DNA of 64,000 nucleotides from Vogesella sp. LIG4 (GTDB lineage Bacteria > Pseudomonadota > Gammaproteobacteria > Burkholderiales > Chromobacteriaceae). Both the position numbers and the translations under genes were made by a program. Location of the stretch: positions 1,125,215 through 1,189,214 of the forward strand of contig NZ_LT607802.1 in NCBI RefSeq assembly GCF_900090205.1, given 5' to 3'. The notes under the pieces were generated by a model. It was not told the DNA's origin, made no database searches, and worked only from the letters and a program-made list of their open reading frames with translations. Position 1 is the first letter of the stretch. Each line of letters starts with the position of its first letter. This document shows, in pieces, positions 25,179-33,577 of the stretch.

Positions 25179-25775
25179 TCAGCCGCCTACGCCGCTGTGC
25201 AGCCAGACCAGCAGGCCAAGGTTGGCCGCAATGCTGCCGCGGTACCAGAACTGGAACGCCAGCTTGCTGCTCTTGTGGCGCAGCCGCCGTTGCGCCAGCC
25301 AGGCTCCGGGCCAGCCGCCGAGCAGCGACAGCAGGTGCAGGGTGCTTTCGCGGGTACGCCAGCGCCGCAGCTGGGCAGCGCGCTTGTCGCGGGCGTACAC
25401 GACATAGGTGAGCAGGCTGAAGAACAGGTAGAGGCCGGCCACGCCGACCGGCACGTAGTGCAGCAGGATGGCGCCGGCCAGCAGCACGGCGAACAGCAGC
25501 AGCGGAACAGCGCTGCTGCGCGGCCGGCGCACCGGCAGCGCCGGCCGGGTGCTGAGGCGGTGACGGACGCTCAGCTGGCGTATGGCGTGGGCGTTCAGGC
25601 GCCCTTGTGGATCACGACTCACGTTGTAGCTCAACAGATCGCCATTGCGTGGCGGGTGGTGCAGGCGCTGGAAGTCAGGCTGATGGACCAGGGCCGGTTC
25701 GCCGCCGCCATTGGGCGTAACCATGCCGAAGCCGCGCTGTGGCTGCCAGTTGTGCAATCTGCCCTGAAAACGCAT
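25179..25775 (-). CDS. Cold-shock domain/DUF1294 membrane protein
   Basis: A 198-residue protein with two parts. Residues 1-60 look like a divergent cold-shock nucleic-acid binding fold (MRFQGRLHNWQPQRGFGMVTP, VHQPDF). The rest has two or three membrane helices and the DUF1294 signature (LLTYVVYARDKRAAQLRRWRTRESTLHLLSLLGGWPGAWLAQRRLRHKS, seen as several shorter blocks). Such fusions are common in proteobacteria and their role is unknown. The start at MRFQG is preceded by GGGGGA. An uptake-like word at 25221-25229 lies in the 3' part, encoding IAANLG. Confidence 0.88.
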   Translation of the reverse strand: MRFQGRLHNWQPQRGFGMVTPNGGGEPALVHQPDFQRLHHPPRNGDLLSYNVSRDPQGRLNAHAIRQLSVRHRLSTRPALPVRRPRSSAVPLLLFAVLLAGAILLHYVPVGVAGLYLFFSLLTYVVYARDKRAAQLRRWRTRESTLHLLSLLGGWPGAWLAQRRLRHKSSKLAFQFWYRGSIAANLGLLVWLHSGVGG

Positions 25776-25856
25776 TTGTAAATCCCCCAATGGCTGATGG
25801 GGGTATTTTCTATACATTCGTCATTTATGACAAATGTTTTGAAGCGCCAGTGTGCT

Positions 25857-26585
25857 TCACACGCTGTAGTCGCCCCACACCGTCTGCATGGCACCCACCG
25901 CCGCCAGTGCCGCGGTCTCGGTGCGCAGGATGCGCGGGCCCAGCTTCAGCGGCGTGCAGCCGGCGGCAATCGCTGCGGCTTCCTCGCCGGCGGACAGTCC
26001 GCCTTCCGGCCCGGCCAGCAGCCAGGCCGCGTCGGGCTGGCTGGCGATATCGGCCAGCCGCCGCGTGCCCAGTGGCGACAGCAGCAGATGGGCAGCGGCC
26101 GGCGGCAATGCGGCCAACCATTGCTTGAGGGTGAGAATGGGCAATACCTGCGGAATGACATTGCGCCCGCTCTGCTCGCAGGCGGCAATCACGATTTCCT
26201 GCCAGCGCTGCACGCGCTTGTCGGCGCGATCGCCGGCCAGCTTGACGATGCTGCGCTCGGTAGCCAGCGGCTGGAAGGCGCTGACGCCCATTTCCACCCC
26301 CTTCTGCAGGGTGAATTCCATGCGGTCGCCGCTGGAGATAGCCTGTGCCAGCCCCAGCCATACCGGCGATTCGCGGCTGACATCGTCAAAAGCGGTGATG
26401 GCGCAGCTGGCCTCGCGCTTGGCAATGCTGCCAAGCACCGCCTGCCACTCGCCGCCGCGGCCGTTGAACAGGGTGATGGCATCGCCTTCACGCAGGCGCA
26501 GTACCTGGATATGACGCACTACACTGTCAGGGAGCGCGTACTGTTCTGCCGTGGTCAACACAGCGTCGATGAAAAACCTTGGCAT
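25857..26585 (-). CDS. rsmE: 16S rRNA (uracil1498-N3)-methyltransferase
   Basis: A 242-residue SPOUT methyltransferase that modifies U1498 of 16S rRNA. MPRFFIDAVL at the N-terminus, an OB-like PUA-type domain, then the knot (LLAGPEGGLSAGEE, LGPRILRTETAALAA) with the SAM-binding GPEGG are all family marks. The start at MPRFF was chosen on family length; the Shine-Dalgarno is weak. An uptake-like word at 26110-26118 lies inside. It is divergent from suhB across 149 bases. Confidence 0.94.
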   Translation of the reverse strand: MPRFFIDAVLTTAEQYALPDSVVRHIQVLRLREGDAITLFNGRGGEWQAVLGSIAKREASCAITAFDDVSRESPVWLGLAQAISSGDRMEFTLQKGVEMGVSAFQPLATERSIVKLAGDRADKRVQRWQEIVIAACEQSGRNVIPQVLPILTLKQWLAALPPAAAHLLLSPLGTRRLADIASQPDAAWLLAGPEGGLSAGEEAAAIAAGCTPLKLGPRILRTETAALAAVGAMQTVWGDYSV

Positions 26586-26734
26586 TGCGTGTTGCCCGTA
26601 ACTGTCGATGGCGGTATTTTGCGTGTTTTGCTGCAGTTGCAACAACCATGGCGTGCAGCAAGGTCCGCACCCGGGCCGTCAGCGCTGCCGCGGCTATCCG
26701 CCGCGGCACCACACCACCACAGCGGGAGAAGGCT

Positions 26735-27526
26735 TTGCAGGTAGTCGATGAGGTGATCAAGGTCGTACGCGCGGTAGCCCGAAGCGAGGTGATGCCGCGG
26801 TTCCTGCGCGTGGGCAAGACGCGCAAGGAGGACGGCTCGCTGTTTACCGAAGCGGATCTCGCCTGCCAGAGCGCCCTGCAGCAACAGCTGCCGCGCATCC
26901 TGCCGCACCCGGTGCTGGGCGAGGAAATGACCATCGAGGAACAGGACGCACTATGGGCGGCCAACCCGGATGGCCTGTGGGTGGTGGACCCGATCGACGG
27001 CACCACCAACTTCGTCAACGGCCTGCCTTACTTCGCCATTTCCGTGGCGCTGATGATCAATGGCCGCAGCGAGTTGGGGGTGATCTACAACCCGGTATCC
27101 GACGAAATGTTCTACGCCCGCCGCGGCCACGGCGCCTTTCTCAATGGCCAGCGCCTGCCGCTGAAATCCATGGCCAACAGCATGGGCGACGCCATTGCCG
27201 CGGTGGAAATCAAATACCTGCGTTCCGGCAAGCTGGCCGCGCGCATGGGCAGCGTGGCGCCGTTCGGCAGCCAGCGCAGCATGGGCTCCAGCACCCTGGA
27301 CTGGTGCTTCCTGGCCGCCGGCCGCTATGACCTGTACCTGCATGGCGGGCAGCGGCTGTGGGACTACGCCGCCGGCGCGGTGATCCTGGAAGAAGCCGGC
27401 GGGCGCATCGCCAGCCTCAACACCGACGATTACTGGGCGGACACGGTGTGGAAACGTTCCGCCATTGCCGCGCTGGATACCGCGCTGTTTGCGCAGTGGC
27501 ACCGCTGGGTGCGCGCCAACCAGTAG
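26735..27526 (+). CDS. suhB: Inositol-1-monophosphatase family protein (TTG start)
   Basis: A 263-residue magnesium-dependent phosphatase. Metal-site motifs: GEEMTIEEQ, DPIDGTTNFVNG and WDYAAGAVILEEAGG, all intact. SuhB hydrolyses inositol-1-phosphate and, in E. coli, also acts as a Nus-associated factor in rRNA antitermination. No ATG exists near the expected N-terminus. TTG at 26735 is preceded by GGGAGAAGG and gives a normal length; the upstream extension of the frame overlaps the rsmE start. An uptake-like core at 26957-26965 lies inside. The SuhB name is by family; paralogues share the motifs. Confidence 0.86.
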   Translation: MQVVDEVIKVVRAVARSEVMPRFLRVGKTRKEDGSLFTEADLACQSALQQQLPRILPHPVLGEEMTIEEQDALWAANPDGLWVVDPIDGTTNFVNGLPYFAISVALMINGRSELGVIYNPVSDEMFYARRGHGAFLNGQRLPLKSMANSMGDAIAAVEIKYLRSGKLAARMGSVAPFGSQRSMGSSTLDWCFLAAGRYDLYLHGGQRLWDYAAGAVILEEAGGRIASLNTDDYWADTVWKRSAIAALDTALFAQWHRWVRANQ

Positions 27527-27547
27527 CGCTGGTGCTGTCTTGTGACC

Positions 27548-27571
27548 ACGGCCAGGCGCTTGCCTGGCCGT
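27548..27571 (+). terminator. Rho-independent terminator after suhB
   Basis: ACGGCCAGGC (27548-27557) and GCCTGGCCGT (27562-27571) form a 10-bp stem followed by TTGCTTTGC, 21 bases after the stop. Confidence 0.82.
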
Positions 27572-27662
27572 TTGCTTTGCTGGCTTGCTACGTTTGGTTG
27601 CAACAGCCGGCGCGCCGCCGCCGGATACTTGTCGTTATCGAAACAATGGCGAGGAACGGGCA

Positions 27663-28232
27663 ATGGAAGTGGAACTGAGCGTGGAAGGCCGCCAGCGGCG
27701 GATCAACACCGCGGTGGCGATGACGGTGGTGCTGCTGTCGGTATTCATGGGCATCGCCAAGATCAAGGACGACAACCTGGTGCAGGCCATGCAGCTGGCC
27801 AAGTCGGACGCGGTCGATCTGTGGTCGGAATACCAGAGCCGCAGCATCAAGAAATCGCTGGCCGAAAGCACGCTGCAGCAGCTGGATATCGCCGCTGCGG
27901 CCAACCCGGCGCTGACTGCGCCGCTGGCTCGCCAGCGCAGCGAACTGCAGCAGAAGATCGCCGCCTACAACCAGGCGATTCCGGCCACTGCCGCCAAGGC
28001 CAAGGACCGCGAGGCGGAATACAACCGGCTGAATTTCCACGACGACCAGTTCGACCTCAGCGATGCGGCGATTTCCATCGCCATCGCCTGTGCGGCGGTG
28101 GCGGCGCTGGTGGAAATGTGGCTGCCGCTACTGGTGGCCTGGGGCTTTGCCGCCTTCGGCATGGTATTCGGCGTAGCCGGTTTTGCCGGCTGGATGCTGC
28201 ACCCGGACTGGCTGATGAATCTGCTGAGTTAA
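27663..28232 (+). CDS. DUF4337 family membrane protein
   Basis: A 189-residue protein with an N-terminal membrane helix (RRINTAVAMTVVLLSVFMGI). A periplasmic or cytosolic helical segment follows with WSEYQSRSIKKSLAES, then two C-terminal membrane helices (IAIACAAVAALVEMWLPLLVAW and FGMVFGVAGFAGWML). The W-x-x-YQ-x-KS block marks DUF4337. Function is unknown. AGGAACGGGCA precedes the ATG. The stop overlaps the stop of the convergent hydrolase by three bases (shared TTAA). An uptake-like core at 27897-27905 encodes AAANP. Confidence 0.85.
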   Translation: MEVELSVEGRQRRINTAVAMTVVLLSVFMGIAKIKDDNLVQAMQLAKSDAVDLWSEYQSRSIKKSLAESTLQQLDIAAAANPALTAPLARQRSELQQKIAAYNQAIPATAAKAKDREAEYNRLNFHDDQFDLSDAAISIAIACAAVAALVEMWLPLLVAWGFAAFGMVFGVAGFAGWMLHPDWLMNLLS

Positions 28233-28924
28233 TCCGCCAGCCAGCTACCTGCCACCAGCCAGGCGGCAAAATCGTGCGCCATCTCGGTGCTGAGCTGGTG
28301 TCCGCCGGGGTAGCGCTGCAGCTGGTGCGGCACGCCAAGGTCGCTCAGCCAGGCGGTGGCGCGCTCGGCCCAGGCAATCGGCAGCTTGTCGTCCAGCTCG
28401 CCGTGGCCGATGAAGGCAGATAGCTGCGCCAAGTCTGCCGGTTCGCCGATGATGGGCGCAATTTCCGGCAGGATGCGCCCGCTGAGCAGGCCGAAGCCGG
28501 CCACCTGCTGCGGCGCGGTCAGTGCCACGCCGGCACTCATGATGCCGCCCTGGCTGAAGCCGGCCAGCACGGTATGTGCGGCATCGATGCCGTACTGCTG
28601 CTGCAGGCTGGCACACAGCTGCAGCAATTGCTGGCGGCTGCGCTCGGCCTGCTGCGCATCGATACGCGGGCCGTTCGGCCCGAAACTCACCTGGAACCAG
28701 CCATACTGCTGCGGCCCGAAGGTCAATGGCGCGCGCAGCAACACCAGCTGCACCCGCTCGTCCAGCAGCGGCTGCAGGCCGGCAAGATTCAGCTCGTTGC
28801 CACCCACGCCATGCAGCAGCAGCAACAGCACTTTGGCCGGCTGCCGGCTCGCCCGTGGCAGGGCGCGGTAGATCAGGCCGGAAGCGGCGTCTTCGATGGC
28901 GGGTGGCAGGCTGCTGGTGCTCAT
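28229..28924 (-). CDS. Carboxylesterase/phospholipase family alpha/beta hydrolase
   Basis: A 231-residue serine hydrolase of the phospholipase/carboxylesterase (YpfH-like) family. LLLLLHGVGGNELNL carries the oxyanion-hole block, AGFSQGGIMSAG the nucleophilic Ser, and the GHGELDD and YPGGHQLS segments supply Asp and His. No signal peptide, so it is cytosolic. Substrates are probably short esters or thioesters. The start at MSTSSLP gives the standard length; the frame continues upstream without support. Convergent with the DUF4337 gene. Confidence 0.9.
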   Translation of the reverse strand: MSTSSLPPAIEDAASGLIYRALPRASRQPAKVLLLLLHGVGGNELNLAGLQPLLDERVQLVLLRAPLTFGPQQYGWFQVSFGPNGPRIDAQQAERSRQQLLQLCASLQQQYGIDAAHTVLAGFSQGGIMSAGVALTAPQQVAGFGLLSGRILPEIAPIIGEPADLAQLSAFIGHGELDDKLPIAWAERATAWLSDLGVPHQLQRYPGGHQLSTEMAHDFAAWLVAGSWLAD

Positions 28925-29091
28925 GGCGGATCTCGGTCGATAAGTGGGGATACGGCATTGTGCGATGCGCCGGCAAGTGAATAAACACGCTGCCGGTAAA
29001 GGAATTGTTGCCGTTGGTGACACAATGGCAGTGCGGTGGCCGGTGTTGTGTAGCGGATATGGCTGCAGTGCCTGGAGCCAGGGCGACAAAC

Positions 29092-31077
29092 TTATTTCAA
29101 TTTGATTTTTGCTTGGGAATGCCCTTGTTCTGCAGCCTTGCGGAACCAGCTTTGCGCTTGCGACTCATCCTTTGCTACGCCGGAACCGTCCTGATAAAGC
29201 AGGCCCAGTTTGAATTGGGCATCGGGCAGCCCCTGTTCGGCTGCCTGCCGATACAGGGCAATTGCCTGTTCCATATCCTTGTCTACGCTCCAGCCCCACT
29301 CGTACATCCGGCCAAGATTCAACTGTGCTTGCGGCAAGCCCTGCGCTACGGCTTTGCGGTACCACTCAACCGCAAGTGCAGTATCAATGGGCACACCACG
29401 CCCGTTGTCGTACATCTCCGCCAGCGCGTTCTGGGCGCGGGCGTCGCCCTGAGCTGCGGATCTGGCGTACCACTGGCGTGCCAGCTGCAAATCGCGCAGC
29501 ACGCCCCAGCCATTGGCGTACATCACGCCAAGGTAATACTGGGCGATGCTGTCACCCTGCTCGGCGGCCTTGCGGTACCAGAAGGCCGCCTGGTCGGTGC
29601 TCTGCGGCATGCCCTTGCCGGCGTCGTGCATCAAACCGATCAGACGCTGGGCCACCGCATCGCCCTGCACTGCCGCCTGGCGGTATTTTTCCGCTGCCAG
29701 GATCTCGTCCTTGCTCAGGCCATAATCGTTCTCGAAAAGCGATTTGAAATAGATTTCAGCGATAGGGTTTCCGCCATCAATTGCCTTTTGATACCAGTAG
29801 GCAGCAGCACCAAAATCCATGGTTGTCCCCTGACCCCGTTCATACATTCTGGCCAGGCTGCCTTGGGCATAGATTTCCCCTTGTTCTGCCGCCTTGCGAT
29901 ACCACATGAATGCCTCGGTATCATTGTGTGGTACGCCTTCGCCAGATGCATATTTCTGGGCCAAGTTGGCTTGTGACGCAGCGTGACCTTGCTCGGCTGC
30001 TTTGCGGTACCACATCGCAGCTTCAACATCATCTTGTGCTCCCCCGCGGCCAGAGTCGTGCATATATGCCAGGGTGTACTGAGCACTGGCATATCCTTGC
30101 TTGGCTGCTTTGTAAAACCAGAGGGTGGCAGCTTTGTAGTCCTGTTTTATGCCAATGCCATTTAGCAACATTGCTCCCAAGTTATATTGTGATTGCGCAT
30201 CACCCTGTTCGGCCGCCTTGCGAAACCAGACAAAAGCTTCATTACTATCTTGAGTAACCCCTTTGCCTTCCAGATACAGTGCGCCGAGGCTGAGTTGTGC
30301 CGCTGGCAAATTTTGTGCTGCCGCCTTGCGGAACCAGCTCAGGGCGGTCTGGTAATCCCGAGGTACTCCTCGCCCGAGTTCGTACAGGACCCCCAGATTA
30401 CTCTGGGCGATGGCAATCCCCTGCTCGGCGGCCATGCGGAACCATGTCACTGCTGCGGCATCATCCTGTACCAAACCTCTGCCTTCCAGCATCATTAACC
30501 CGAGGTTGTGCTGCGCACTAGGATTGCCCTGACTGGCTGCCTTGCGAAACCAGGTGACAGCTTCCTCGTCATTTTTCTGTGTACCCCAGCCGTTCATATA
30601 CATCACGCCAAGAGCGTTTTGTGCTTCGGCAAAGCCCTGTGCCACAGCCTTGCGAAACCAGGTGACGGCCTCCTCGTCATTTTTCTGTGTACCCAAGCCG
30701 TTCATATACATCACGCCAAGAGCGTTTTGTGCTTCGGCAAAGCCCTGTACCGCAGCCTTGCGATACCAGGCGAGAGCCTCGCCATAATTTTTGGTCACCC
30801 CTTGACCGTTCTGGTACAGCACAGCAAGGTTGTGCTGCGCCTCGGCCAAACCTTGCTCAGCGGCTTTGCGATACCACCGTGCCTCCTCGGCAAAATTCTG
30901 CGGCACTCCATTGCCTGTTTCGTAGCGGTAACCCAGTCGGAACTGGGCCATGGCATCGCCTTTCTCGGCTGCGATCTGTTCGATGGGTGGGGTGGCAGGT
31001 GTGGCGAGGGTGGCGTACGCAGCGGTGGGCAAGAGTATGGCGGACAGTAATGCAGCTAGCGGGGTGAGAGTCTTCAT
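29092..31077 (-). CDS. Exported Sel1-repeat (SLR) protein, about 17 repeats
   Basis: A 661-residue protein with a signal peptide (MKTLTPLAALLSAILLPTAAYA). There follow about 17 tandem 36-residue Sel1-like repeats, each of the form AxAQxxLGxMYxxGxGVxxDxxxAxxWYRKAAEQG. Sel1 repeats form an alpha-solenoid that scaffolds protein interactions. Members occur in secretion, encystment and host-contact systems, but no partner is nearby. Base composition is noticeably less GC-rich than the neighbours, particularly 29800-30900, which may reflect transfer or relaxed codon choice. Repeats 3 and 4 are almost identical at DNA level. Flanked by its own gap and a repeat-built terminator belonging to the next gene. 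Confidence 0.92.
   Translation of the reverse strand: MKTLTPLAALLSAILLPTAAYATLATPATPPIEQIAAEKGDAMAQFRLGYRYETGNGVPQNFAEEARWYRKAAEQGLAEAQHNLAVLYQNGQGVTKNYGEALAWYRKAAVQGFAEAQNALGVMYMNGLGTQKNDEEAVTWFRKAVAQGFAEAQNALGVMYMNGWGTQKNDEEAVTWFRKAASQGNPSAQHNLGLMMLEGRGLVQDDAAAVTWFRMAAEQGIAIAQSNLGVLYELGRGVPRDYQTALSWFRKAAAQNLPAAQLSLGALYLEGKGVTQDSNEAFVWFRKAAEQGDAQSQYNLGAMLLNGIGIKQDYKAATLWFYKAAKQGYASAQYTLAYMHDSGRGGAQDDVEAAMWYRKAAEQGHAASQANLAQKYASGEGVPHNDTEAFMWYRKAAEQGEIYAQGSLARMYERGQGTTMDFGAAAYWYQKAIDGGNPIAEIYFKSLFENDYGLSKDEILAAEKYRQAAVQGDAVAQRLIGLMHDAGKGMPQSTDQAAFWYRKAAEQGDSIAQYYLGVMYANGWGVLRDLQLARQWYARSAAQGDARAQNALAEMYDNGRGVPIDTALAVEWYRKAVAQGLPQAQLNLGRMYEWGWSVDKDMEQAIALYRQAAEQGLPDAQFKLGLLYQDGSGVAKDESQAQSWFRKAAEQGHSQAKIKLK
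30541..30756. repeat. Near-identical tandem 108-base duplication in the Sel1 gene
   Basis: 30541-30648 and 30649-30756 differ at only about five positions, whereas other repeats of the gene diverge strongly. Each unit encodes one 36-residue Sel1 repeat (AEAQNALGVMYMNG...). It looks like a recent duplication. Confidence 0.85.
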
Positions 31078-31162
31078 CCTGCAATATCCATCAGTAAATG
31101 AAACGGGCAGGCGTACAGCATACGGTAAGTGCTGACTGGGTAGTCTGTATTTATGACAAAAA

Positions 31163-31198
31163 AATGCGGCCAACCTTTGGGAAAAGGTTGGCCGCAAG
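31163..31198 (-). terminator. Terminator formed by an inverted pair of uptake-like words
   Basis: TGCGGCCAACCTTT and AAAGGTTGGCCGCA (cores 31166-31174 and 31187-31195) with a short loop form a 14-bp stem. On the minus strand it is followed by TTTTTTTG, so it is a good terminator for the EamA gene that stops at 31213. Confidence 0.9.
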
Positions 31199-31212
31199 TA
31201 TGTGAAGCCGTC

Positions 31213-32103
31213 TCAGCGCAGCACGATCAGCATGCTGCCGGCCACGCTGGCAGCGGCGCCCAGCCAGGCCAGGGTGGGAGGGCGCTGGCCCATTACCGCC
31301 CACAGCATGGGCAGGATCATCACCGGGGTCATTGCCGACAGCATGCCCACGGTGGCGACGTTGCCGCCTTTCAGTGCCAGCATCACCAGCGTCATGCCCA
31401 CGCCCTGGCCGACCAGGCCGTTGAGCACGGTCTGGCCGAACAGCCGCGGCGCCAGCGGGCTTTGCAGCCGCGCGTGGCGGTTGCCGCTGGCCCACAGCAG
31501 CCAGTGCGCCGCGCAGCTGACGGCGATGCGCAGGCCGTTGGCGGCAATCGGGTCGATGCCGGCGGCCATCACCGGCTTGGCAAGAAAGGTGCCCAGCGCC
31601 TGGCATAGAGCGGCGGTCAGCGCCAGGGCCACGCCCAGCTTGAGGCCGTGGGTGTTTTCCCAGTGGTGTTGCTGGCTGTCGCGGCGGCCGAAGGCGATGG
31701 CGCACAGCACGCCGGCGAACACCAGCAGGCTGCCGGCCGCCGCCGCCAGGCTCAGCCTTTCGCTGAGCAGCAGCACGCCCAGGCTTACCGAGAACACCGA
31801 ATGGGTGGCGAACAGCAGGCCGGTGCGGCGCGGGCCGATGCGGTTCATGGCTGCGAACATCAGCGTGTCGCCGAGGAAGATGCCGGTAAGGCCGGAGGCG
31901 GCCAGCAGTGCCAGCTGGCTGGCGCTGAGCATCTGCCAGCCGCCGCCGGCCAGTGCAATGCCGCCCAGCAGCACGGTGAGCAGGCTCAGGCGGATGCGGG
32001 TGAAGCCGAAGGAGCCCAGCTGCCGCGACGGCGTGGCACCGATGATGGAGCTGAGTGCCCAGCAGGTGGCGGCACCCAGTGCCGCCAGGTCGTAGAACTG
32101 CAT
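31213..32103 (-). CDS. EamA/DMT family transporter
   Basis: A 296-residue ten-helix carrier (MQFYDLAALGAATCWALSSI..., second repeat beginning GLKLGVALALTAALCQALGT). Substrate unknown. It begins two bases after the stop of the MarR regulator gene and has GGGAGACTGAAT upstream, so the two form an operon. A second EamA gene is divergent on the other side of the MarR gene, suggesting that one repressor controls two exporters. Terminator present downstream. Confidence 0.87.
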   Translation of the reverse strand: MQFYDLAALGAATCWALSSIIGATPSRQLGSFGFTRIRLSLLTVLLGGIALAGGGWQMLSASQLALLAASGLTGIFLGDTLMFAAMNRIGPRRTGLLFATHSVFSVSLGVLLLSERLSLAAAAGSLLVFAGVLCAIAFGRRDSQQHHWENTHGLKLGVALALTAALCQALGTFLAKPVMAAGIDPIAANGLRIAVSCAAHWLLWASGNRHARLQSPLAPRLFGQTVLNGLVGQGVGMTLVMLALKGGNVATVGMLSAMTPVMILPMLWAVMGQRPPTLAWLGAAASVAGSMLIVLR

Positions 32104-32105
32104 AT

Positions 32106-32621
32106 TCAGTCTCCCGGGGTTTCCAGTAGTGCCAGCAGGCGGATCAGCCCCTGTTCCAGCTGCGCGCGTTCCGCCGCCGCCAGCGGCGCCAGGATGGCGT
32201 GTTCGTTGGCCACGTGTGCGGCTACCGCCTCGTCGATCAGTGCCAGGCCGGCGGCGCTGAGCTGCACCAGCTGGCTGCGGGCATCGTCCGGGTTGGGCAG
32301 GCGGCCGATCAGGCCGCGGCCTTCCAGCTGCTGCAGCTGGCGGGTCATGGTGCCGGAGGTGATCATCAGCGTGCGGAACAGCGCGGTGGGTGCCAGGCAG
32401 TAGGGGCTGCCGGCGCGGCGCAGGGTGGCCAGCACGTCGAATTCCCAGCTGCTGAGGCCGAAGCGGGCGAAGGTTTCGTCCAGCCGGCCGCGCAGCAGCG
32501 CGGTGCAGCGGCCCAGGCGGCCGATGATGCCCATCGGGCTGGCATCCAGATCCGGCCGCTCGCGCTGCCATTGCTGCAGGATGGCGGCGACGGCGTCGCC
32601 GGGAGTGGCAGTGCTGTCCAT
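32106..32621 (-). CDS. MarR-family transcriptional regulator
   Basis: A 171-residue winged-helix regulator: an N-terminal helix (MGIIGRLGRCTALLRGRLDETF), then FGLSSWEFDVLATLRRAG, TMTRQLQQLEGRGLIGRLPNPDDARSQ (recognition helix and wing). The D-D-x-R-S pattern is typical of MarR. It is cotranscribed with an EamA transporter and divergent from another. The 80-base promoter gap contains two TTGAATTCAA palindromes that should be its operators. The effector is unknown. Confidence 0.92.
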   Translation of the reverse strand: MDSTATPGDAVAAILQQWQRERPDLDASPMGIIGRLGRCTALLRGRLDETFARFGLSSWEFDVLATLRRAGSPYCLAPTALFRTLMITSGTMTRQLQQLEGRGLIGRLPNPDDARSQLVQLSAAGLALIDEAVAAHVANEHAILAPLAAAERAQLEQGLIRLLALLETPGD

Positions 32622-32640
32622 GCCTGTTCCTCGTAATTTG

Positions 32641-32654
32641 TCTTGAATTCAAGA
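32641..32654. promoter_or_regulatory. Probable MarR operator 1
   Basis: TCTTGAATTCAAGA is a perfect 14-base palindrome, 20 bases upstream of the MarR gene start. Centre at about 32647. Confidence 0.75.
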
Positions 32655-32680
32655 TGATTCTGCGATAGCGTGAATTATAT

Positions 32681-32692
32681 CTTGAATTCAAG
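32681..32692. promoter_or_regulatory. Probable MarR operator 2
   Basis: CTTGAATTCAAG, within ATCTTGAATTCAAGGT, shares the core of operator 1. It lies 39 bases from it centre to centre and 10 bases upstream of the divergent EamA gene start. Confidence 0.75.
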
Positions 32693-32701
32693 GTAATTGA
32701 G

Positions 32702-33577
32702 ATGGCTACCACCCGCTTCTGGCGCGATGTCGCCGTTACCGCACTGGCGCCCGCGATCTGGGGCTCCACCTACATTGTCACCACCGAACTGCTGCCGCCG
32801 GAACGGCCATTCACCGCCGCGCTGCTGCGGGTATTGCCGGCGGGCCTGCTGCTGCTGGCCTGGACCCGCACCCGGCCGCGCCCCGGCGAATGGTGGCGGC
32901 TATGGCTGCTGTCGGCGCTGAACATCGGTGTGTTCCAGGCGCTGCTGTTCGTGGCGGCCTACCGGCTGCCCGGCGGCATCGCCGCGGTGATCGGCGCCTG
33001 CCAGCCGCTGCTGATCATGGCATTGCTGTGGCTGGCGGAGCGGCAGCCGCCACGGCGCCTGGCCCTGCTGGCCGCCTGCGGCGGCATGGCGGGCATGGCC
33101 CTGTTGTTGTTGTCGTCGGCAGCGCACTGGGACGGCCCCGGTGTGCTGGCCGCCCTGGCCGGCGCCGGCTGCATGGCCAGCGGTACCTACCTTACCCGCC
33201 GCTGGGGCAGCAGCCTGCCGGTGCTGGCGCTGACCGGCTGGCAACTGCTGCTGGGCGGTGTGTTGCTGGCGCCGCTGGCCTGGTTGCTGGATCCGCCGCT
33301 GCCGGTGCTGGCTGCACGGCAATGGCTGGGTTACGGCTATCTGTCGCTGGCCGGTGCGCTGCTGGCCTACGCGTTGTGGTTCCGCGGCGTGGCGCGGCTG
33401 CCGCCGGTGGCGGTGTCGTCGCTGGGCCTGCTCAGCCCGTTGTGCGCGGTGCTGCTGGGCTGGCTGCTGCTGGGACAGTCGCTGGGCGGCTGGGCGCTGT
33501 GCGGCTTGCTGCTGGTGTTGGGCAGCGTGCTGGCGGTGCAGTGGAGCAGCCAGCGGCCGGCACCGCACCGGGCTTGA
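32702..33577 (+). CDS. EamA/DMT family transporter, divergent from MarR
   Basis: A 291-residue ten-helix carrier (IWGSTYIVTTELLPPERPF is the conserved first-helix block of the YedA/RhtA-like subgroup). The AAGG ribosome binding site overlaps operator 2 of the MarR regulator, so repression is likely. Its stop codon abuts the stop of the convergent AlaX-like gene. Substrate unknown; amino-acid or drug export is typical. Confidence 0.88.
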   Translation: MATTRFWRDVAVTALAPAIWGSTYIVTTELLPPERPFTAALLRVLPAGLLLLAWTRTRPRPGEWWRLWLLSALNIGVFQALLFVAAYRLPGGIAAVIGACQPLLIMALLWLAERQPPRRLALLAACGGMAGMALLLLSSAAHWDGPGVLAALAGAGCMASGTYLTRRWGSSLPVLALTGWQLLLGGVLLAPLAWLLDPPLPVLAARQWLGYGYLSLAGALLAYALWFRGVARLPPVAVSSLGLLSPLCAVLLGWLLLGQSLGGWALCGLLLVLGSVLAVQWSSQRPAPHRA

